Virus record (IMG/VR): IMGVR_UViG_3300032050_000029
Location: 1-64,000 of that record
From: a virus
Length of the DNA stretch: 64,000 nt
Direction: 5' to 3' (one strand)
Part shown: in pieces, positions 39,617 through 47,770 of the stretch
Layout of the letters: every line of letters starts with the position of its first letter
Numbering within the stretch: position 1 is the stretch's first letter
The notes under the pieces: generated by a model
Seen by the model: only the letters and a program-made list of their open reading frames with translations
What the model was told of the DNA's origin: nothing
Database searches by the model: none
Position numbers and translations under genes: made by a program

Positions 39617-41637
39617 CCCTTTTCAATCTTTATTGATTCTTTGGAGACTCCAGCCTTGATAGTATCTCCAGGTTTTAATTCTCCTTTTAGAATCATTTCT
39701 GCAATAGGATTTTCAATCAGTCTTTCTAAGGTTCTTTTCAGTGGACGGGCTCCAAACTTAGGATCGTATCCTTCATTGATAATGATCTCCTTGGCTGCTT
39801 TACTTATCTTAAAATCATATTCACCTACTTCAAATAGGTTATCTTTAAGATCATTACATTCATTATTTAGAATGTAAAATACATCTTCCTTACTTAACTT
39901 ATTAAAGATAATGATTTCATCTATACGATTTAAGAACTCTGGCGAAAATTTATGATTAAGTGCTTTCTTTAAAACTTCCTTTTCAGCATGAGACTTTTCA
40001 GCAATAGTCGTAGATGGTCTAAAACCAATGCCTTCACCAAACTCTTCAAGTTTTCTACTTCCTGTATTTGATGTTAAGATAACTAAACAGTTTCTAAAAT
40101 CAATAGTCCTACCAAGAGAATCGGTAAGCCTCCCATCATCTAACATTTGCAAGAGCACATTAAACACTTCTGGATGAGCTTTTTCTACTTCATCAAATAA
40201 TATAACAGAGTGTGGTTTTCTCTTTACCTGCTCCGTTAGAAACCCACCAGACTCGTGTCCAACATATCCAGGAGGGGATCCAATTAACTTGGAGATAGAA
40301 TGAGGTTCCATATACTCTGACATATCTACTCTAATAAGACTGTCTTCTGAACCGTACATGTAATTTGCGATCTCTTTTGCCAATTGAGTTTTACCAACCC
40401 CAGTTGGTCCTAAAAAGATAAAGTTACCTACGGTACGATCTCTCTTTCTAATACCTACGCGATTTCTTTGAATTGTTATTGAAATTTTATCAATGGCTTC
40501 TTTTTGTCCAATGACTCTGGAAGAAAGATGATCATTAAGACCAATCAGATTTTTATTTTCCTTATCATTAATTTTTTCTAAAGGAATTCCTGTGCCTTTT
40601 GAAACCACCTTAAGAACATCATCGGTTGTAATTTCAAGTTTACTTTCAGAGATTTCTTTTTTCCAGATTGTGTATTCTTTTTGAATCTGGTCTTTAAGTT
40701 GTATACAGACATCTCTTTCACGAGCCGCGGCTTCATAATCTTGCCGCCCTACTGCTTCATTTTTATCTGCTTCTTTTTTATGAAGTTTTTCCTCAAGACT
40801 CTTAATCTTTTTAGGAATCTTCATATTATTTAAGTGCTTAAAGGAACCAACTTCATCAAGAATATCCACCGCTTTATCAGGTAAAAATCTTTCCATGATA
40901 TATTGGTCGGCTAATTTAACAATTAAAGAAATGATTTCCTCTGAATATGAAACATTATGAAATGATTCATATTTATGCTTAATATTAGTTAAGATAGTAA
41001 CCGTTTCGTCTGTTGATGCAGGTTCTATAACGACCTTTTGAAACCTACGATCCAATGCACCATCCTTTTCGATATTTTCTCTAAACTCATCAAATGTGGT
41101 TGCACCAATACAGCGGATTTCTCCACGAGCCAATGCCGGTTTAATAATGTTTGATGCATCCAAGGATCCTGAAGTTCCACCTGCCCCTACGAGGGTATGA
41201 AGTTCATCTATGAAAATAATTACATGAGGATTAGCAACTAATTCATCAACGATGGCCTTCATTCTTTCTTCAAACTGACCACGGTATTTAGTACCAGCAA
41301 CTATAGTTGTTAACTCTAATGTATAAATGATTTTTCCTTGGAGAGAAGCAGGAACATTACCTTCAATCATTCTCATTGCCAAGCCTTCAACAATTGCAGT
41401 TTTACCAACACCAGGTTCTCCAACCAGGACCGGGTTATTTTTTCTACGTCTACCAAGTATTTGGATAACTCTAAGAATTTCATCTTCTCTACCAATAACT
41501 GGATCTAACTTACCTTCTGTGGCAAGCTTAGTAATATTGGTTCCGTATGCCTCTAGAACCTGTAGAGAAGATCTCTTAAACTTTTGTTGTTTAATAGGTT
41601 CTCTTTCCGTATTATCTTCTGGATATATTTCGCCCAT
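39613..41637 (-). CDS. ClpC/ClpA-type AAA+ unfoldase without N-domain
   Basis: 674 residues. First AAA+ module: P-loop GEPGVGKT at 73-80, VIIFIDELHTLVG. Middle linker has the UVR-like motif NEAVGRQDYEAAARERD typical of ClpC. Second AAA+ module: GPTGVGKTQLAKE, VILFDEVEKAHPEVFN and LLQMLDDGRLTD. Before the C-terminal domain an IGF tripeptide (GEGIGFRP) may be a ClpP-docking loop. The N-terminal domain that binds adaptors in cellular ClpC is missing. It likely unfolds proteins and may recruit host ClpP. Class B promoter upstream at 41654. Confidence 0.88.
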   Translation of the reverse strand: MGEIYPEDNTEREPIKQQKFKRSSLQVLEAYGTNITKLATEGKLDPVIGREDEILRVIQILGRRRKNNPVLVGEPGVGKTAIVEGLAMRMIEGNVPASLQGKIIYTLELTTIVAGTKYRGQFEERMKAIVDELVANPHVIIFIDELHTLVGAGGTSGSLDASNIIKPALARGEIRCIGATTFDEFRENIEKDGALDRRFQKVVIEPASTDETVTILTNIKHKYESFHNVSYSEEIISLIVKLADQYIMERFLPDKAVDILDEVGSFKHLNNMKIPKKIKSLEEKLHKKEADKNEAVGRQDYEAAARERDVCIQLKDQIQKEYTIWKKEISESKLEITTDDVLKVVSKGTGIPLEKINDKENKNLIGLNDHLSSRVIGQKEAIDKISITIQRNRVGIRKRDRTVGNFIFLGPTGVGKTQLAKEIANYMYGSEDSLIRVDMSEYMEPHSISKLIGSPPGYVGHESGGFLTEQVKRKPHSVILFDEVEKAHPEVFNVLLQMLDDGRLTDSLGRTIDFRNCLVILTSNTGSRKLEEFGEGIGFRPSTTIAEKSHAEKEVLKKALNHKFSPEFLNRIDEIIIFNKLSKEDVFYILNNECNDLKDNLFEVGEYDFKISKAAKEIIINEGYDPKFGARPLKRTLERLIENPIAEMILKGELKPGDTIKAGVSKESIKIEKG

Positions 41638-41653
41638 GTTTCAATGTATATTA

Positions 41654-41682
41654 ATTATACCCATGGATTGAAAATGGTTTAA
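41654..41682 (-). promoter_or_regulatory. Class B phage promoter
   Basis: TTAAAC (41682-41677), 17 bases, TATAAT (41659-41654), with TGGG before the -10. It precedes the ClpC-like gene. Confidence 0.7.
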
Positions 41683-41691
41683 GAAAGACTT

Positions 41692-42033
41692 TTAATTAGG
41701 AACAGCTGATATTTTGATAGTCAGGATATTTGAACCTTTGATTAATCTATGATAAATTCCTTTTGGAATCATAATTATTTTATTTGGCTCCAATGATTGG
41801 GGTAACTCATCATCAAATTGAAACTGCCAATCATTTTCGCCAGTTGCTTCAATCCAACGATCTTCATCATCCCAATGCCACTTAAATAAGTGGTCTTCAT
41901 ATTGTGGGTGGAAATTTCGTATTCTTGTGTTCTTATCAACTTTCGTATCAACGAAAGGTTTTCTTGTATCATCCATCTGCTCAATAATTCTGGACGCAGT
42001 TAGATCTTTACATTTACAATTTTTACAACACAT
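41692..42033 (-). CDS. Cupin-like protein with N-terminal Cys cluster
   Basis: 113 residues. Begins MCCKNCKCKDLTASRII (four Cys in eight residues, a likely metal site), then WHWDDEDRWIEATGENDWQF and NKIIMIPKGIYHRLIKGSN, giving a cupin-type barrel with possible metal ligands (H-x-W, PxGxxH). Probably a small metal or sugar-binding protein. Confidence 0.6.
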   Translation of the reverse strand: MCCKNCKCKDLTASRIIEQMDDTRKPFVDTKVDKNTRIRNFHPQYEDHLFKWHWDDEDRWIEATGENDWQFQFDDELPQSLEPNKIIMIPKGIYHRLIKGSNILTIKISAVPN

Positions 42034-42044
42034 TTAATACTTTT

Positions 42045-42596
42045 TTAGATTTGCTTAAACCAAATTTTTTCTGAACTAATCTTAAAGTCTGGAACTAACT
42101 CCTTAACTGCTTGAGCTACACCAGAAGAATTATAAAAATCATGACCAGATATCATACCACCCGGTTTGATCTTTGGTAGCCAATTTTTAATATCTTTACT
42201 AACAGATTCATAATCATGACCTGCATCTATAAAAACAAAGTCTATGCTATGATCTTCGAATTTAGATGCCATATCCCAAGAACAACCTTTAATATCTGTT
42301 ATGACATCTCTAACGCCTTCTCTCTTCAGAACTTCATTATAGATTTCATAAATATAAGGAACTTCTTTTAGATAACCCCAATCTTCTTTTGAGGTATTTT
42401 CAAATAAATCAACTGCATAAACTTTAAAATCTTTTTTAGATTCTTTTAGCTTTTTTGCAAGATAAGAAATTGAATGACCTTTCCAAACCCCAACCTCCAC
42501 AAATATCTTATAATCTTTTTGTGAAACCTCGGTATAAAAATTAGGATAGTTAAACCAAAAATTTGTTTGTAAATTATCTAAGATAATGTTTTTCAT
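42045..42596 (-). CDS. Class I SAM methyltransferase
   Basis: 183 residues: IFVEVGVWKGHSISYLAKKL (motif I), AVDLF and FVFIDAGHDYESVSKDIKNW (motif IV area), PGGMISGHDF. It resembles small-molecule or glycan methyltransferases of the Methyltransf_24 type. It sits just downstream of the cupin-like gene. Confidence 0.82.
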   Translation of the reverse strand: MKNIILDNLQTNFWFNYPNFYTEVSQKDYKIFVEVGVWKGHSISYLAKKLKESKKDFKVYAVDLFENTSKEDWGYLKEVPYIYEIYNEVLKREGVRDVITDIKGCSWDMASKFEDHSIDFVFIDAGHDYESVSKDIKNWLPKIKPGGMISGHDFYNSSGVAQAVKELVPDFKISSEKIWFKQI

Positions 42597-42899
42597 CTAA
42601 TCCTTTTTATTTAATAGGTCTTCTCTCCCTAATTGTTTATAAACTTCTTTACGAGTCTTTTCCATCTTTTCCGCATATGCAGGATCATCATTACGATTAA
42701 AAACAACCTGCTGTGTGAGTGAACCGCTTATTCTTTTTAGATCGCCTTTTCTTGACTTAATAAGCCAAGCGGCGAGGTCCTTTGGTGAAAGATCTTTAAA
42801 ACGACCTTCTGCATCAGGAGCATCTGAATCATGCCAATCAGGAGCACCTTTAGGTTTTCCTTCAAATAGGAACGATTCGTATGCCTTAATGAATTTCAT
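42597..42899 (-). CDS. Head-leader protein
   Basis: 100 residues: MKFIKAYESFLFE|G leader. The remainder includes SPKDLAAWLIKSRKGDLKRI and a charged helical end (EKMEKTRKEVYKQLGREDLL). It begins a run of eight leader proteins up to 48492, with overlapping or touching ends. Confidence 0.7.
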   Translation of the reverse strand: MKFIKAYESFLFEGKPKGAPDWHDSDAPDAEGRFKDLSPKDLAAWLIKSRKGDLKRISGSLTQQVVFNRNDDPAYAEKMEKTRKEVYKQLGREDLLNKKD

Positions 42900-43315
42900 T
42901 ATTTAAGAGTAAGAAGATACTTTAACTTATCAAGTTCAGCAATAATCTCATCGATGATATTCTTAATTTCGGTATTACCGCCAGCCAATTCAGTTCCTTG
43001 CCCTAAGAATAAAGCATATGCTTTTTCTAAAAATATCGCAATGTTTTCTTCACTATAACCAGATAATTCAATTTCAGCTTCCATAAAAGAAGGTCTTCCA
43101 TGAATACCAATTAAAGATTCTGATAACTTATCAACTAATGTAAGATAGGTATCATAAAATCCACCAAATGCGCTATGTTGTGCAAATGATTCTGTTTGCC
43201 AATGAAATATATGGGCCTGATCTCTAAGTCCTAACATAGCAACAAAGAATGAGCCATAAATGTCTTGTGCTTCTCCGAAGTTTTCGTTTAAGAAATTATT
43301 AAATGATGTAATCAT
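42899..43315 (-). CDS. Dps/ferritin-like protein with head leader
   Basis: 138 residues. MITSFNNFLNE|N is the leader; then a four-helix-bundle-like sequence with IFHWQTESFAQHSAFGGFYD, resembling Dps-type or phage DUF5856-type proteins (the HWQ..S..H segment matches the ligand-bearing helix of such proteins). A DNA-binding or iron-binding protein packed with the genome is an attractive interpretation. Family from pattern memory. Confidence 0.65.
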   Translation of the reverse strand: MITSFNNFLNENFGEAQDIYGSFFVAMLGLRDQAHIFHWQTESFAQHSAFGGFYDTYLTLVDKLSESLIGIHGRPSFMEAEIELSGYSEENIAIFLEKAYALFLGQGTELAGGNTEIKNIIDEIIAELDKLKYLLTLK

Positions 43316-43318
43316 AGT

Positions 43319-43912
43319 TTAGTCTTTTATTGTTTTATCCCAGGCTGACATAAAGTCTGAACCGTCGATTTTGAAATATGATACGATATCAGCTACCTTA
43401 TCGTTCATTGACATTTCAACAGCATCTTCGTACTTATCTCCTGTAATTTCTTTATAGTGTTTGTGAATTGCTTTTGCCAAATCTTCTGGGTTAGGATATG
43501 CCATAATGTTTTCTTTCTTAAGAATAGCAATTGCATTCTTTAATGAAGTAGATTCATTAAGAGATTCTTCAACACTTCTTTTAGGCTTTCCAGTTTGTAT
43601 AATAGATTCTACCTCATCATATAATTCCTCGGCCTTTTTAATATCCTTCTTAGGTAGTCTAAATTTTCCCTTTGATGTATTAATCCAAAAATAGTCTTGT
43701 GATGGATTAGCATTTACAGAAAAAGATTCGGCACCAGTCATAAAAGGTATACTTCTACCCTGAACTGCCCATGACATAATATTAACAGTACTTGATGGAC
43801 TATTAATTAATTTAGCAAACTTATCAAGAATCTTATCACCGGTAGTTTTGTCTCCATCAGGATATGCAATCTTTTCAGTGATAAATTCATTATATTTTTT
43901 AAAGTATTTCAT
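43319..43912 (-). CDS. Head-leader protein with one internal cut site
   Basis: 197 residues: MKYFKKYNEFITE|K leader at 13; internal ESLNE|S at residue 120. First piece about 107 residues with WAVQGRSIPFMTGAESFSV; second piece helical (NPEDLAKAIHKHYKEITG). Unknown mature functions. Confidence 0.72.
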   Translation of the reverse strand: MKYFKKYNEFITEKIAYPDGDKTTGDKILDKFAKLINSPSSTVNIMSWAVQGRSIPFMTGAESFSVNANPSQDYFWINTSKGKFRLPKKDIKKAEELYDEVESIIQTGKPKRSVEESLNESTSLKNAIAILKKENIMAYPNPEDLAKAIHKHYKEITGDKYEDAVEMSMNDKVADIVSYFKIDGSDFMSAWDKTIKD

Positions 43913-43913
43913 A

Positions 43914-45392
43914 TTACATTAATGATTTAACAGACTTTAAGAATTTTGGATGATCTTTCTTTGGAATAAATTCAGAAAGAAGGTAATCAACAAAATCATT
44001 GGCTGTATCAAATGTCTGGGTTGCAAGTAAATGTCCGCCTACTTCCTTAGAAAACTTTGAACCTATATCTATAATCTTATATGCATCATTATCAGAAAGC
44101 TCTTCATTAAGTTTCTTAGGTCTATTTAATACTGGATATTTTTTACCATTAAATTCAAACTCCTCGGCATCTTCATCAATTGCTTTTGCACGGGCAGCAA
44201 GGAATGCATTACCTTCAGTAATAGTTTCCTTTAAAGCCTTTTGAAAATCTTCAGTATCAGGAATAAGATCCTCGGCACTTAGTGCCTTTGCTCTCTTAAC
44301 AATAAATTTAGCAGTAGCGGATTGATCCTTTGAGCGGCCGTATGCCTGAATAGCATTTTTAAGATCCTCTAAGTCTTTAATTGGAAATGAACCATCAGGT
44401 AAGGCTAAGCCTTTATCAGCCATATCTTTTCTTTCTTCATCAGAGTATTCACGTTCGTTAAGAGATTCATTAGTTTCAATCGCACCTAATTGTTTATCGT
44501 ATTTAGATATAAAGAACTCAAGTTTTTCAACCTCTCTTTGAATTTGATCTAATGCCTTTCTCCATTTTAGGTCAACTGTCTTTTTATTAAGATCAGATAT
44601 CTTATTCTTAAGATCATTAAACTCAGGTTCTACTATATCAAAGATAAGAGCTTCACCTTCAGTGATGGATGTTTCCCTTTCATAAATTCCAACATTGATT
44701 GATTTATCTGCTTTAAAATCTACAAGAGTAGCCCCAATAAGTTCCCCAATCTTTTCCCAAGTACCACGTTGACTCATATAACTGGACATTCTAACTTCAT
44801 ATCCTTTACCAGATTTTGAAACCTTTTTTATTGCATTACCAGATATACCCAGTTCTTCAACTGCCATTTCCAAATCATATTTGAAGTCTGACATATTACC
44901 GTTATAGGCTTCATTAACCGATTCTCTGATACCAAGATCTTCTTTTGCAAGTTTAATTGCAGTATCATAATAAAGCTTAGTGCCTTGATCACTAGTTGAA
45001 TTAAGAGCCTTTGTAAGTTCTTTAATGTTATCGTTTCCATCAAAATTAAATTTCTTTAAGGCATTAGGGGAAACTCTAAAGAAGTCAGATAGTCTTGAAA
45101 TAACTTCATCTTTAATTTTAGGATTTACTTCTTCATTAACCGATTCACCAACATAGATAACTTTCTTACCCATGTTTCTGGCTTTAAGAGATGCCCATTT
45201 AACAGCATCGGTATAGTTCATTGCAGAAGGAGTAAAAATAGGTTCATCACCAATTGGATCAAGGTAAAATGCCCACATTCCATTTCCACGCGGTTTTTTA
45301 CCATGTACTCTTTCGTAGCGTCTAGTACTAACCTCTACACCTTCGTATTTTTCCTGGAGTTTAAACTCACTGTATGATCTAAAATGTTTCAT
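43914..45392 (-). CDS. Head-leader polyprotein-like protein
   Basis: 492 residues with leader MKHFRSYSEFKLQE (14) and six internal sites of the (V/I/L)-x-E type: SVNE at 87, SVNE|A at 161, SITE|G at 245, SLNE at 313, TITE|G at 393 and KLNE at 430. Pieces are about 40-84 residues. One piece has DGSFPIKDLEDLKNAIQAYG, another FEFNGKKYPVL, both of which I recall from phage prohead-type proteins. Best explained as a string of small head proteins released by a prohead protease. Confidence 0.75.
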   Translation of the reverse strand: MKHFRSYSEFKLQEKYEGVEVSTRRYERVHGKKPRGNGMWAFYLDPIGDEPIFTPSAMNYTDAVKWASLKARNMGKKVIYVGESVNEEVNPKIKDEVISRLSDFFRVSPNALKKFNFDGNDNIKELTKALNSTSDQGTKLYYDTAIKLAKEDLGIRESVNEAYNGNMSDFKYDLEMAVEELGISGNAIKKVSKSGKGYEVRMSSYMSQRGTWEKIGELIGATLVDFKADKSINVGIYERETSITEGEALIFDIVEPEFNDLKNKISDLNKKTVDLKWRKALDQIQREVEKLEFFISKYDKQLGAIETNESLNEREYSDEERKDMADKGLALPDGSFPIKDLEDLKNAIQAYGRSKDQSATAKFIVKRAKALSAEDLIPDTEDFQKALKETITEGNAFLAARAKAIDEDAEEFEFNGKKYPVLNRPKKLNEELSDNDAYKIIDIGSKFSKEVGGHLLATQTFDTANDFVDYLLSEFIPKKDHPKFLKSVKSLM

Positions 45393-45395
45393 ATA

Positions 45396-46751
45396 TTATA
45401 GATATCTTTGTGCCATTCTTTCCCAATTGTTTAGACCTGCCTGTTTGAAACCTGCAGCCTTAACAAAGGTTCTCATTGAGACGTCTTTTGCGCGTTTCAT
45501 AAATTCAAAAATTTCTTCTTTATCTTTGAGAGGCATATCTCTTGGTTCAAGATCTGGTAAAAGAATCTTAATTCTTTCCATTAGAGTCATATCATCAGGA
45601 TTAACGTCAATTAAGATTGATCTTGAACGAATAGCTCCATCAGGGTCAGCTTTATCTTTAGGAAGGTTTGAGATAAATACCACTCTACCGGCAAAATCAA
45701 AATATGCAGGAACTAATCCATTTTCAATTGCATTAAATTCACCTTCTGGATTATTTTCAAAATCTTTAGGGTCAAATACTAATCCACTCTTCTTAAGATA
45801 AGAAATTCTTCTGGTCTTTTTAGTATCAAGAGCGGCCTTTAAGATGTTACGACCATTTTCATCACGGAATACAGCATCACAGTCATCAAATACAAGAACT
45901 TGATTTCTGTATTGATACATTTTCTTATACATCATAATAACTGATACTGCTCCGGACACAACGATAAAGTCATCATCCTCAATAAGACCTTCATCTTTTA
46001 ATGCTTTAGTAACAGAGAATGTTTTACCAGTACCTGCTCTACCTGAAACCATTAGGGAAGTAAATGCACCAGCAGCAAGTCTTCTAGTAATTTCATAAAG
46101 GTCATCTAATGTTTCATCCAATAGTTTAACCTTATCTTGCAAAGTTAATTCGTTTGCCTTTACTGCAGGATTCTCATCTTGAGGAACATTTACATTTCTC
46201 TTAAGTTGTAGGATCATACCGTATGATACTCCCATATCTCTTGCAATAGCAGCGCCGCTTTCGCCTTTATCCAATCTGCTTAAGATTGTTTTCTGCTCAG
46301 CTGGTGAGAAAGATTTAGTTGCTTCATTAAGAGTAGATTCAGTTAATGATTCTACTTCTGTTGCATATGAAGGTTCATTGACTAATTTAACAAATTCATT
46401 AAGTAATGCAACAATTGGGAATGTTTCACTACTAACAGAAAAATCAGCCGTTTGTGAAGCAGCATCAGAAAAATAGTCCAATTGACCAACTACACCAGGA
46501 AAACGACCAGCCCCGCCGCTAATTCTAACCGCAGAACTATCTTTATCACTATAAAGCATAATGCCCGGGGTTCCATTTGAATATACCAGGAACGGGAATT
46601 TCTTAAATGCCTTACCGGTTTTCTTATTTAAGAAGTTTGTAATAATATCAGCGGCCTGATTCAATTTGGCATCATTTTGAACTGTTGTCATTGAAGTAGC
46701 AAAAGCTTCATTAATTTTCTTAAATTCCGAATAATTAGGAATATGTCTCAT
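45396..46751 (-). CDS. AAA+ ATPase with head leader and HTH
   Basis: 451 residues: leader MRHIPNYSEFKKINE|A (15), an N-terminal piece to TLNE|A at 143, then an HTH-like segment (SFSPAEQKTILSRLDKGESG, then IARDMGVSYGMILQLKR) and an AAA+ domain with Walker A GRAGTGKT (237-244) and Walker B VLVFDDCDAVF, plus sensor-like RVVFISNLPKD. An ATPase carrying a capsid leader is unusual; it may be injected to act on host DNA. Role unknown. Confidence 0.75.
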   Translation of the reverse strand: MRHIPNYSEFKKINEAFATSMTTVQNDAKLNQAADIITNFLNKKTGKAFKKFPFLVYSNGTPGIMLYSDKDSSAVRISGGAGRFPGVVGQLDYFSDAASQTADFSVSSETFPIVALLNEFVKLVNEPSYATEVESLTESTLNEATKSFSPAEQKTILSRLDKGESGAAIARDMGVSYGMILQLKRNVNVPQDENPAVKANELTLQDKVKLLDETLDDLYEITRRLAAGAFTSLMVSGRAGTGKTFSVTKALKDEGLIEDDDFIVVSGAVSVIMMYKKMYQYRNQVLVFDDCDAVFRDENGRNILKAALDTKKTRRISYLKKSGLVFDPKDFENNPEGEFNAIENGLVPAYFDFAGRVVFISNLPKDKADPDGAIRSRSILIDVNPDDMTLMERIKILLPDLEPRDMPLKDKEEIFEFMKRAKDVSMRTFVKAAGFKQAGLNNWERMAQRYL

Positions 46752-46778
46752 ATCTTTTTTTATTATTTGTTTATTTAT

Positions 46779-47321
46779 TTACCAAGGTTCAGTGCTACTT
46801 AAACCTAACTGTTTTCCAAACAAGCTTGGACCATAACATGCCCAGAAACCTGCCTTATTAGGATCCATCTTTTCTGCTTTATCGCAACCATGCCTTGCCC
46901 AAAAAGATGCAGCCCGACCTGGATCATCATTCTTTACAGTAAGATTAGGATCACCCCATTCAATCTTTCTTGCAACCACATCGCCATTTTCATTAGTTCT
47001 ACCAGTATTACGATAAACGATAAACTTTTTATTTCCACCTCTTTCTGGTGAATCGAGTTTTACCTTAGTAGTTCTTCCGGTTTTACGGTCAGTATAAACA
47101 GCGGGTTTTCCAACCTCGAGATTTTTTGCCATCCAACCGCTCTTTCCGTTTAGGATGATATTTCCTTTATCCCAATATTGTTTTACTTCTTCAAATAGAT
47201 TGGCATATGAATCTGAACCTAAGCGATAAACACTGTTTGTTAAATCCAAACCATTTTCTATATGATATTTAAGTCCCTCGGAGACTTTATGATAATCATT
47301 AAAGTTTTTTACAAATTTCAT
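46779..47321 (-). CDS. Head-leader protein
   Basis: 180 residues: leader MKFVKNFNDYHKVSE|G (15). The rest has a basic patch (YTDRKTGRTTKVKLDSPERG) and ARHGCDKAEKMDPNKAGFWA with conserved-looking Cys. No further cut site. Unknown function. Confidence 0.65.
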   Translation of the reverse strand: MKFVKNFNDYHKVSEGLKYHIENGLDLTNSVYRLGSDSYANLFEEVKQYWDKGNIILNGKSGWMAKNLEVGKPAVYTDRKTGRTTKVKLDSPERGGNKKFIVYRNTGRTNENGDVVARKIEWGDPNLTVKNDDPGRAASFWARHGCDKAEKMDPNKAGFWACYGPSLFGKQLGLSSTEPW

Positions 47322-47323
47322 AA

Positions 47324-47770
47324 TTACTTAATAGGGTTTGGATTGTTTGCAGCATCCAGATTTTTTTCTTGCCATCCGTAAGATATCTTATCATCGGTTA
47401 TAGGACCACCCTTTGCCCATGTATAACAAGAGCGGGCAGAATGGCATTTAAAGTGATGCATCCAACAATAACCTAATCTTCCATCGCCATCACTAATTTC
47501 ACCTGGCATACATTCTAACATACGAGGAGATATGTCAAAAGCCACACAATTTCCACATGTAGATGCTTTAGCTGCATCAACACTGGTATTCCAATGATCT
47601 GCTAAATGTTCCCAATAACCTGCAGGTTCATCTACATTAAGAGGTCCATAATCAATAAAATCTGCATGAATTGCTCTATCACGATTTTTGGTATTAACTT
47701 CTAAATCTTTAGTTGGTACAGGACATGAAGTAGCTTCTTTAAATTCTTCAAATAGTTTTATTGTTTTCAT
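47324..47770 (-). CDS. Cys-rich head-leader protein, HiPIP-like
   Basis: 148 residues: start MKTIKLFEEFKEATSCPVPT; then CGNCVAFDISPRMLECMPGE and GYCWMHHFKCHSARSCYTWA. The spacing of CxxC followed by two further Cys loosely recalls high-potential iron-sulphur proteins, and the C-terminal W is also typical. The leader is weaker in this copy. Iron-sulphur binding is only a suggestion. Confidence 0.6.
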   Translation of the reverse strand: MKTIKLFEEFKEATSCPVPTKDLEVNTKNRDRAIHADFIDYGPLNVDEPAGYWEHLADHWNTSVDAAKASTCGNCVAFDISPRMLECMPGEISDGDGRLGYCWMHHFKCHSARSCYTWAKGGPITDDKISYGWQEKNLDAANNPNPIK

